In this document: positions 46,101-58,100 of the stretch, piece by piece
Position numbering within the stretch: position 1 is the stretch's first letter
Layout of the letters: every line of letters begins with the position of its first letter
Assembly (NCBI GenBank): GCA_961205875.1
Contig: OY540822.1
Span: 12,402,501 to 12,466,500 of the forward strand
DNA length: 64,000 nucleotides
Direction: 5' to 3'
Origin: Sialis fuliginosa
Taxonomy: Eukaryota; Arthropoda; Insecta; Megaloptera; Sialidae
Notes under the pieces: model-generated
The model's input: the letters and a program-made list of their open reading frames with translations, nothing else
Database searches by the model: none
What the model was told of the DNA's origin: nothing
Position numbers and translations under genes: made by a program

Positions 46101-49100
46101 GATTGTCAAAAAAAATTTACAAATATACCAAAGCATTTCAAATATTGTTTATAAATTGATCTATTTTAAGTATTTCAAAATTGACAACAAATATAATAAC
46201 CTTATATTAATCCTCCCTAATAATTGATAAATTATAAATAAACATATTTTCATTAAAATAGAATAGTGGCGTAATCAGAAGGAGGGGGGGGGGGGATTGG
46301 CTACACCATATTATAAATATAATATGTAATGCTACCTATAAAAAATTGGTTACGCCATTGGTTCAGTGCGGAGAATCGCTGGTAATTGTGTTTTTTAAAT
46401 TTCACTTTTTTTTAATTTGTATTTTCGATAAATTTGTAGAATAAAACGAATAAAACTGGTAGTTTACGAAATACTTGAAGCAAAATTTACTTCTGCTTTG
46501 TAGTGCCATTGTTAAACGCTGGAATAACTACATACATATATAGTAAGTGTTGTTAATGAGTTCAATGTAGAATAAATATTAATAGGGTAAATTATTGAAT
46601 ATTAGCATTTTGCATGTTGGGTTTGAATCAGGTCATTAAACTCAAAATAGACATTAGAAATAATTTCTACATATACTTACATATATAAATCTGTAGGGCC
46701 TTTTAATATGATGTAAATAATATGGGATTTTTAAGCCTATGGTTTTGTAGTTTTTAATTTTTTTTTTGCTCAAAGTAAAATCTAAAACTTCTGAACCGAT
46801 TTTGATTAAATTATACAAACAATGTAAAATATACAAACAAAAAATATTTTTATATAAATAGAGTGGGAAATATAATAAAAACTTTTTAGTTTATAGAGTA
46901 CTATATACAAAAAAAAAAACAATCGAGTATAAAATTAGATTACGTTTTAAAAAAATCTCATTTTTAAATTAAATTAACGGGATACTGGTTATTAAAAGAG
47001 GTAGTCACTGTAAACAAAATAACAAGTAAGAGTAATTCTAGGCAGCATGAGAAAATTCAACATTAAATATATAATGTAACATACTCATTACTACGAATAT
47101 TATCATATATGTACATAGTACATACACATAGGTAGAGGTAAGTGTGGTAAATATTGGCCCTTCAAACTTTAAAGGATGGATTTTTGAAATATTACCCTGT
47201 TAAGACTATATTTACTATTATTTTTGCTACATGTGAAGCCTCTCCCCTTCTATATTAATAAAACAAGTTGAATTAACTGACAAGTGACATATTCGTGTCA
47301 AGTTTAAATTTTATACATAGTTAGAAGGGATCAGAGTTAGTAAGAAAAAAATTATCTTAGTTTAACTCTGAAACTAATTAGGATTTAAAAAAAATTATAA
47401 TACAAAATTTACATGTTTTTTATAGTCTTTCGAATGGCAACAGTCGAATTTCGAAAAAGTGAAACTGTAATTATCTTTCTAAATTAGTCACTTTTCTAAG
47501 TCAATACAAACTTTTCTTATCAATAACGTAATAAAAAAATTAAATATACATTTTTCGAAATATGATAATGTAGCGATGAAAGTGTTAAATATTTTTTGTG
47601 AAATATACCTTATATATTTCAATTACTGTTGATTATTGTAATTAAATTTAGTTAATAGAAAAAAATCTTAAATAAATAATAGGGGTTAACGATTTCACTT
47701 TTTCGAATATCGACTGTAATTCGAAAGTATATATTGTATTATAGATTTTTAAAAATCTTCATTCGTTTCAGAGCTATTTGAAATATGTATATGATTATTT
47801 GGCACATTTCAATAGAGGTATTTTACCCCCTTAGACCGTTTTACTGCAGTTAAGATAATTTTTTTCTTACTTTATGTCACTTGAAAAGGTTCCCTTGTGA
47901 GAAACATTGCATGATCAGTTCAAAAGTAGGTTGATTTAATTAAATCAAATTTTAGTTATTTTATTTCTGAAAGTTAAGTCTGGTGATTTCTTCCATTAAA
48001 CAGATGACTATCACTTATTGTTAGAATTAGATAAACGTACATACATATGTACTTACTATTTTCTCTAATGTACCTTGACCAGCTTTCCTTTAAATAATAT
48101 GGTATTGAAATTTGCTATATTATACATTAAAACAGGGCCGAATACGAGCTCCAAAACCAGCCCGAGAAAAAATAATGGACCGGTTCATATAAAGTTAAGT
48201 TTGAATAAATTGTAATACCCATAGGCGCCAACTTTTTGTTTTTTTTAGTATGTTATGATTTTCCTTCTTATTTTATTATCTGTAAGTTGATATTTCTATG
48301 ACAAATTGAAGTTTGATACACATATTAAATATTAAACAAAAATTTTGATATGAAAATGACGTGAAAAGTTTAAATTTTCAAACCGTAACGTTCTTGAGAT
48401 ATAGCCTCTCGAAATAAGACACGTGCTGGCATATTATATCTACCAAAGCAGCGATTCTCAACCTGTGGGGCGCGCCTCACTAAGGGGCGTGATAAAACTA
48501 AATGGGGGGCGCCTGAACACATCGAGAAAAAATATTATTAAAAAATTTATTTAATTTACTGAAAGAAAAGCGATAAAATACATTCGTATTCTGACATAAA
48601 AAATAAAATACACGTTTACATTTACACTGATATAATAGACTTATAAATAGGATTGTATCAATGTATTTAATAATTAACTTATCAATATTGAATTAAAAAC
48701 AAGATTAATAATTATTAGTGACTCCCTTGGACCTGTCTTGCAGAACAATATTTTTCGAAAGAAGTTTTAATAAAATTATTGTATGAGGAGGGGGGATGAG
48801 AATTGTGATTGAAAATTGGGTCGCAAATATTAAAAGGTTGAGAAATGCTGTACTAATGTGAAAATTCAAATAAAGTGGGTTGAACTGCAGTATACGGTAA
48901 CTAATTCTAACGAATCTGAGAAAATAACAGTGTAGTCATAGATAACATAAATACATAAAGTGGGCGGAGCGAACTTCATTTGGAAAATGGCGCGATTTTT
49001 AAAATTCATATTATTAAACATTTCTTAATTTACGTGTTTTTTAAATTTTATTTCTGTTTTGTATCGACCTCTCCCAACAGCTGGCAATTAATATAAATTG

Positions 49101-52100
49101 GCGGGATTTTAAACTTTTATATTATTACAATAAATTATAAACTTATAATAATTACTATATATTACTATATATATATATTAATTATTATTATAATAATATT
49201 TCACCTCCCACTACAACTATAGTTTAAAATTTTAGTGCTGTAGTATTTTGATGTATTAACAGAAATTCATAACCTAACCTAACCTAACCTATGGAAACTA
49301 ACCAGCCTTACCTGGACTACTCTAACTTAAACTAAATTTAAATAGGAAAATAATTAACAAGTACCTTCATAATTCACCCAGTACAAGTCTATATGCATCA
49401 AATAATAAAAATGTTATCTATGATTACACTGTTATTTTCTCAGATTCGTTAGAAATAGTTACCGTAAACTGCAGTTCAACCGCTTATGAGTTTTAATTTG
49501 TTTTTAAAGGAGAAGGAGTACGCGAAGGTCTTTAAGTGCGTGATCCTCTTAAAGATAAGAGTGTAAGCTACACTTTAAAAAAAAATTTGAGTCTCCTCGA
49601 TCGCTCCAAGCTGAGATATTAACTATTCAATTTACTTCTTTGTTAGCTTATGAGTTTATTTGTTAGCTTATGAGTTTTAATTTGTTTTTAAAGGAGAAGG
49701 AGTACGCGAAGGTCTTTAAGTGCGTGATCCTCTTAAAGATAAGAGTGTAAGCTACATTTTAAAAAAAAAGTTGAGTCTCCTCGATCGCTCCAAGCTGAGA
49801 TATTAACTATTCAATTTACTTCTTTGTTAGCTTATGAGTTTATTTGTTAGCTTATGAGTTTTAATTTGTTTTTAAAGGAGAAGGAGTACGCGAAGGTCTT
49901 TAAGTGCGTGATCCTCTTAAAGATAAGAGTGTAAGCTACATTTTAAAAAAAAAGTTGAGTCTCCTCGATCGCTCCAAGCTGAGATATTAACTATTCAATT
50001 TACTTCTTTGTTAGCTTATGAGTTTATTTGTTAGCTTATGAGTTTTAATTTGTTTTTAAAGGAGAAGGAGTACGCGAAGGTCTTTAAGTGCGTGATCCTG
50101 TTAAAGATAAGAGTGTAAGCTACATTTTAAAAAAAAATTTGAGTCTCCTCGATCGCGCCAAACTGAAATATTAATTATTCAATTTACTTATTTGTTAGCT
50201 TATGAGTTTTAATTTGTTTTTAAAGGAGAAGGAGTACGCGAAGGTCTTTAAGTGCGTGATCCTCTTAAAGATAAGAGTGTAAGCTACATTTTAAAAAAAA
50301 ATTTGAGTCTCCTCGATCGCGCCAAGCTGAAATATTAACTATTCAATTTACTTCTTTGTTAGCGAATGAGTTTATTTGTTAGCTTATGAGTTTTAATTTG
50401 TTTTTAAAGGAGAAGGAGTACGCGAAGGTCTTTAAGTGCGTGATCGTCTTAAAGATAAGAGTGTAAGCTACATTTTAAAAAAAAATTTGAGTCTCCTCGA
50501 TCGCGCCAAGCTGAGATATTAACTATTCAATTTAAATTGGGAAATAATTAACAAGTACCTTCATAATTCACCCAGTACAAGTCTATATGCATCAAATAAT
50601 AATAATACATTAATTTATTATAAATTCTCCAAATGAAATTCGCCCCGCCCACTTTATGTATTTATGTTATCTATGATTACACTGTTATTTTCTCAGATTC
50701 GTTAGAAATAGTTACCGTAAACTGCAGTTCAACCATAAAGTGAATTTGAATCAATTTAAAATATATATTTACTTTCATATTAATAATTTGAAAAATATGG
50801 AAATTTTTAAGTACTATTTCATCGATTTTTCAAATATTTTAGTTGAATATTAGTGACAGGTATTCGAACATATGCTACTATGCTTTCTATTATAATTTTT
50901 CGATAACAAATATATTAAATGTACGTTGAACTTGAAAAATATAAGCAAGGAAGTAGAAATACTGGTTTTAATTTTATATCTTATATTTCCATGTTTCCAT
51001 AACATATCAAAAATAAATAAAATAAATTCAATTCAATACAGAAAACTTAATACTTTGAAATTAATTTATTGTTTCCGCGATATCTAATTAAGACATAAAT
51101 TGCGCAATGGGGCGTTTTGACATGCGATACCAAAAACATCAGAATTAATTATGTGAAATTTCTGTTTGCGGAAGGTTCAACTAAATGCAATTTAATTAAA
51201 TGTAACAGTGTTTTTCAAAGTCTGCTACGCGATAGAATGTTTTTATAATCCCCCCCCCCCCCACCTCGATGCAATTATACGCCTACTGTACTAGAATTTA
51301 CTAATATTGTTTAATTTCAAATAAGTAAATAAATAAAAATACATATATGATTAAATTTAGCATGAAATGTATCATATGTTACAAAATATCACCCTTAATA
51401 ATTTCGTATGCATAAAAAGTCAACGTCCGAACTTGGGTTATTGCATAACACGGTAAGTTAATACACTTATTGTATAAGGAATGTGACTGTACACTGTATA
51501 CTGTTGCGGTTCATGTCACAGTCTAAGCACAATGTGATTCTCACACTCTGTGCAAGGACAGGGTCGGATTCATATAAATTTTATCAGAATCTGAGTATAG
51601 ACTTCAAATTTTTAACAAGAAAATAAAACCGACTTAAAAAACACTTTTAAATTTAACAGTTTTTGAAATCGGGGCCAAGCCAATAGAAAAGTTTTCAATA
51701 AAGAAAAAAGAAAATTGACTGTTAAAAATGATTATATACTTTTCAGTATCTTTATGGTTTTTTTAAGTCGTTTTTTTTCCTAAAAATTTTTTTTTATCAA
51801 ATGTCATGTTTTGTAAATGTTACCGTTTTGGCTGTAGTGCGTTTACAGACCGACAGACAGACATACAGCCATACGTCATTGAGATAATGATAGTTCGTGA
51901 TTCAAGAAACCTCAAAACGTGTAATTAATAATAAAATGAAATGAAAAGTTATTTATTTTGAAGTAAAAAAATATACTGAATGCGGTCCTGTCCACATACC
52001 CGTTGCTTTTATATAATTGACACCTAATTTTAAATGTGTGGAGATCACTATTAGATACTAATACCCATTGAAAAATACCTGTTTCGTGAAGGAAATATAA

Positions 52101-55100
52101 CTCACATTAAGTCACCTGCAAATTAGTGGTATACACGAAAACATCCGATGTTTTATTTTTATTTACTTTTTAAAGGCGCAATTTAAAATCCTCATTCATT
52201 AACGCCACATACATGTGTATGAATTTCCTTTCATTTATAAATTTTTTATACATTTTTTTTGGCTAAATATTTTTATTATGTTTCATTGACCTTACAGTTT
52301 TTTTTAATATCTGACATACTATATTTTTTTATACAATTAACTACGGTACATAGGGATATACATATGTCTGTTATTTCAGATTGTCAACGAAACAACAAAA
52401 AAGTAAGTAGAAGTTTAGTTTTTGTTTACTTGTTTGAAAGCTACTATCAGTTTGATAAAAAAATGTAGAAAACGTATTGGTTCACAAAATTTAACTATTT
52501 TGAATAAATTATTATTATTAAGTAGTTTTTAATTATGTTATAAAATAACTGCATCAATCTTGGATATGACCCCAGTAATGGCTATTCTTTAATTAAATGT
52601 ACTGAATTAGAAATATTTGTTGATATTTGATTACTACCATTTCTGAATATTAATCTATATACATTTAACTGTCTTACAGCGTGATTTGATGAAAATCGAC
52701 CAATAGGTGTCAAAATGGTGGACATTTAAACTAATTATTTTATTTCTATTGTATCTTTTGTGTCGTAGTACTAATCATTTTGTAATCATTAGCAAGTGTC
52801 CATCAATGCGTGCTCATTGCTGGTTTTACTGTATCCATTACTGGAGAAAAAACATAAATAAAATAAAAGGCTATAATTTAAAAAACAAATTATATTTTCG
52901 GACTATGATAATTAAATTTGTTAAATAAAGAGTTACTTGTTTTATTAGTAACATGAGTTCACGAGAATTACAAAAAATAAGCCCGTCAATCACAAAAACA
53001 GTATAGTATAGCGGCCATAACTGGTGCGAGTACCTTATTTTGAAATCAAAATTTATATCATTATAAAATACAACTGGACATTCTTGTACGAACAATTGCT
53101 ACATATCTTGCTTATCGAGTTAAAAGTTGAATAATTAAATACCTACACAAATATATGTTTTTTTAAATACCGGACGTTAGAGACTAATTGATATGGAAGT
53201 GAAAATGAAAAACATTTTCCCAAGAGAAACAATAACATTGGAATAACCCTTCGGGTCTAATCCAAACGTATCTAATTATCATTTACATAACTTAAAGATT
53301 TTATCTTGACGGTAGGCTGCAAGAAATAGAGTTCAAAAACCTACTATTGAAATGTTCTTCAAGGTCTTGTGTGCACCCGCGGTCATGTAGCTGTTATGTC
53401 ATATGTTATTTCAAGTTTAAGGTTCCTTGTTTGTACAAACTTGCACTGATTGACGCAATAGCAACATCTCGTAATTTTTTTTTAATAACAGGATATTTAT
53501 TTAATTAATTAAATAACTCTCTCATTTATTTTTATTTGGAGAAATAAGGTAACATTGTGCAAAGGGTCTTTTAAAATGATTTTCTAAAATAAAAAATACA
53601 AACAGTCCAAAATTTATATCACTGTAGAAAGATGAAAATCCCATAACAATCAGTTCATTAATTTTTTGCACGTGTTTAATGTTACTGCTCAGCCCTGCGA
53701 TGGAATAGCGCGATGATATATATCCTAAACTATTGTATACCTAGGGTATTTCTAACAGTGAAAGTCTCCTCAAAATCAGTCTATACAGAATTCTAAGAAT
53801 TTTTAAAATTTTACAAATGCATTTATGATTTTTCTTTTAAGTTTGTTTTAATATTAAAAATAATTAATTATTAAAATCGACTGACGCATTTTTTTAACTA
53901 AAAGTTAATATTTATTCATAGAAATAAAGTTCTATTTAAAAATAAGTAATTATTTTTAGAAATTAACCTTCAATTTATTTTTATCTGAAATCGCTATAAA
54001 AGAAACTAAATAATTATATATTTCAGTCACATATAGACTACAAGTTAATTTTTATCTTAATTAATATTTAAAGTAACGTGTGAAAACAGCAATATTTAAA
54101 TGTTGATAAATGACGATAACAATTTAAAAACCTTGCAAGACAAAATAATAAACAGTAAGTTTTTAGCACTTTCTTTTTATATTTAGACCCAGTAATGTTG
54201 GAGAAACATTTAACAAATATTTAAAAATATCTCAATTAACCAATATTTAAAAAAAAATTACATAAAGAATGCTAAAATTTGTATTTAGTTAAGTATGAGG
54301 ACCAATAAAATATAAAGAAAGTAATTGACTCATCAACGCCCAGCCATACGCTAACCTAAACCTAGCAACATGTTTAGGTTATGACGTAAGGTGTTATATA
54401 AATATTTTTTAATTTTAATAAATTTATCTATATATCTGCGTATATTAAAAAGGCGAATTTTAACCCTAATATGGTTTTTTTTTAATTGTTACAGACTAAC
54501 AGAACAAATGATATTAGATTTTATAAATTGAGTATGCAAATGTTCATAAAAAATAATGTAGCTAATGTAGGTATAAAAACTAACCTGGGAAATGCCAAAC
54601 GTAGGTCTGACTTCAATTTCATCAATAATTCTGACACAGAACCGAACTGCCTCAAACTCATTTCCTCCCCTGATGTCAACATGGGATTTCTGTAGTCCTT
54701 AGCCAACGTGGAATCCTTGGCCCCCCCTGGGTCCAAGCCAGGGGATGGTTCTTTAGGCCCGTACATTCCGTTTGTACTTGGCGGGTTGGTTGATCCTGAT
54801 TTCTTGCCCCATTTTCGTAAGGAAAGGGCATAGTCTTCGGGATTGTATATTGGTGGACGTTGTTTTTCCTGGAAAACCGGAAAATTATTAATATTAACTT
54901 GTTAGTTTTTAAATATAAGGATAAAAGTATTAATGAAATTTATATTTGAGCGCGTTTACCTCGAAAAAAATTAGGAATTGTTTTAGGAAATGGAAAAAAT
55001 CAAAATTTAAACTATGCAATAGCATTTTTTGTATTAATTGTTGTACTGCCATAAAATATAAAAATCGTACAGTAAAAGTAAAAATTTATTTCAAAGAGGA

Positions 55101-58100
55101 AAGATAGTACTGTTTCTTACCGTGAACGAAAACTTTAGAAAAAATTTACCTATTTGGTAATCAATTTCAAACATTGCCAAAATCGTCATTTCATCTCAAA
55201 AACTTGACGTTATAGAGCAATTTGGGCAACGGATTCGATTTCAGAACAGCAACTCATTGTAATAGAGACAACAGAACAAAAGTTTTTTTTTGTCAGGCTG
55301 TATAATTACATTATAATATTTATAAATCTGTTAATTAAAATTTTATTTCGTCTTCAGAAATTTACAATATTTAATTAAAATTTCTCTATTTGATCTACTT
55401 AAACATTGTTATTATGATTATCAAAATATAGGTAAAAATATACTCGAAAGTGATTATTATACGCATACCGCATTCGAGCAATTACTAACGAATTATTTCC
55501 GGACCATAAAAAAATTGCAATACATACATAGTATAAATTTGTTTTAGAAAGTGTTTGAAATATCGAAATGAAAACCAAAAAAATTGGGGTTTCTGGTAAC
55601 CACTTTCCTTATGGTTTAATAGCCGATTTGCATTAATTTTATTTGATTTAATTTCATTAATAATTAATTAAAACCCATAATACTTTATACTGCTGTTAAT
55701 TATAAGTAAATAGGATTAAGGAAATATATTAAAAATAATTAAATATATGTAACATATTAAACCTAATTATATATATTCAGAAAATATCACATTTCAGTAC
55801 CCTTTAACAAAAATTATATTTCCGTATACATTTTTTTTTTTATAAATAAATTTCTTGTCAGCTGAATTTCTTCCTCTTCTGACAATTCCTTCGTGATATT
55901 ATCCAATTATATGTTTATATATCGTTTTATAGTCCATATGATCAATTTAACCTCTTGAACGCGAAAACTGACAAAAGTCGATTGTATTTTTTTTCCTCAA
56001 CGTTTCTACCCGTGTACATTGCATTGCATTCGTCGATTTTGAAATACACGCGATCGAAGCCGCGGGGAAATTCTAGATACAAATAAAACATACCAAAAAA
56101 AACTTAACGAAAGAATATTTTATAACTTTCCCTGCAAAAAGCTTTTATATATAGGCATTATATGTTAAAATGAGGGATACATTAGTATGGGAACTAAATA
56201 ATATTCATATATAACATAATTAGATAATTATGTGATTATTAAGATTGCTTTTAATATATCATCATTCAATGTAAAGTATAAATAAAATTATGCGGCCTAT
56301 TATATACCAATAAAAATAAATTTGATTGTTATAAAAATAATATAGCTATTAATTATTTTTTATTATATCTACTTATCTAATATTTTTTTTATAAAAAAAA
56401 TGCGCACGTAATTTTAATAATACTTTCAATAAATTATTTTTGACCACTCTAGGAGTCGTGCCAAAATTTGAAATACTGAAAATTTCATTCAAAATATGTA
56501 CCTACATAAAAGCATATGTAATATTTGCTGTTTATTTTATTTACACGGAACTTTCTTATACGTATGTTGATACCACAAATCCAAGAAATTTGTATGATTT
56601 ATGTCAAATAAAACTAAAAGTGATGTACTACTTATTAATTCTTTGTGCATAGACAAACAAAACATTTTTTCACGTTGTAGAAAAGAGACATGAAAATGGC
56701 TTACGATTATTACAATAGAAATATGATATTTCTCTTTAGTATTCGACCTGAAAACAGATACAAATGTTTATGCATTATTAACACGTGTACAGTACACTTG
56801 TCTTCGCTTATAGAATACATTAACCTTTTAACTGCCAAACATTAGAAAAGTATTATTATTCTATATGAATCACAATCGAAACTAAAAAAACATATGAAAT
56901 AAAAATCAGATTTCTTTATTTCTTATTATCTACCTCATTCGACATATCTTAATACTTTTATTTTATTTTCATTAAATAAAATTACTTTCATATTCTTTAG
57001 TTCATAGAAATAAATATATACTTAGTAAAATACACTGAAAGTGACTTAAGTTACAATTAGGTGAATAATAATTACAAAATTGTTATCAAACCGAATATTA
57101 ACAAGAAAAAATCGTAGGAAAAGAATAAGAAAGTTATAAAGCAATTTATTTAAATTAAAACCGGAAGATGGTGATTTGGATGATCGATCTAAAGTAAAAT
57201 GTTACTATTATTATTTTAAATCTATTTAAAGGGAAATTAAATTTCTAAAACAGTACCGGATATGTGCAAAAGAAATTTCTACAGATGTCATAAAACAAAA
57301 TTAGATTTATAGAAGGAAGCACAAGGTCATTAATAATAAACAATATAATATTCGTAAATATAAACAAGTAAAATTTATCAAAAATTCCCTAACAATAACC
57401 TTCATATTAATTACAAAAAAAATTGAAACAGAAAAAAAATACTTAATAATATAAAAATTTATAGGCTTAGTCAGTTCAATGTAAATATTTTTGATTTTTT
57501 TCAGTCTATGCATCGACACTATTTGAAACATCCTAAAATTTGCTAAGGGTATATTAGAATTAGGGTATGTCTAATTGATTGATATTAAAAAAATGTAGTT
57601 TATAATAATTAAATTTAACAGTTTTTGAAGTCGTGGAAAGCCAATAAAAAACTTTTTAAGAAAGAAAAAAATAAAACGGATTTCAAAAACTGTTAAATCT
57701 TATTATTACCTATATACAGTGTATTCCAAGTTGATTAAGACTTAGGAAATTTAACATGGGGGCAATTAGAAGTGTTGTATGTAGTAACCTTTGGTCAAAT
57801 TTAACAATGTGTGATTGGTGCATTTTGAAATGCCGTCACAAAATTTAATAAAATTGTAATTTTAATTTCATTAATGTATTTTATTCTTTATTAAAGTTGA
57901 AAACAAAATACTGTTGATTAATTTAAAATTTATCAACTAGTTTTGAGGCGGCATTTCAAATTGCACCAATCACACATCATTAAATTTGACTACAACATTT
58001 CTAATTGTCCCCATGTTAAATTTCCTGTCTTACATTCAGTCAGTGTTTTTAGGGTTTTTTTAATTCGGTTTTATTTTTATTTTTTTAAGTGAAAAATCGA

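Larger units (their letters stand above)
48878..50734. mobile_element. 1,857-bp inverted-repeat element carrying a satellite array
   Basis: The ends are inverse copies more than 100 bp long (48878-48995 and about 50620-50734), starting GGTTGAACTGCAG. They are flanked by a perfect 8-bp direct repeat, ATAAAGTG, at 48870-48877 and 50735-50742. The inside has, in order: left arm and unique part, a first right end (about 49341-49482, with an internal deletion), six tandem 183-bp repeats (49484-50535), and a second, complete right end (from about 50536). Eight-base duplications suggest hAT-like transposition, though the ends are not the usual CAG. It lies in the 8.7-kb intron of the mwh-like gene. 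No coding frame. Confidence 0.85.
50743..54584 (-). other. mwh: Rest of the 8.7-kb mwh-like intron
   Basis: Besides the repeats listed at 51600 and 52541, this part is AT-rich with no exon I can support. A GTACAGTAGGCGTAT-type end in reverse with a poly-C tract (51250-51290) suggests a decayed member of the poly-G linked element group. Confidence 0.4.

Noticed and set aside
49270-49292. CCTAA run as a telomere or telomere-targeted retroelement site
   Set aside because: Only four to five units, inside a mobile element, with gene-containing DNA on both sides.
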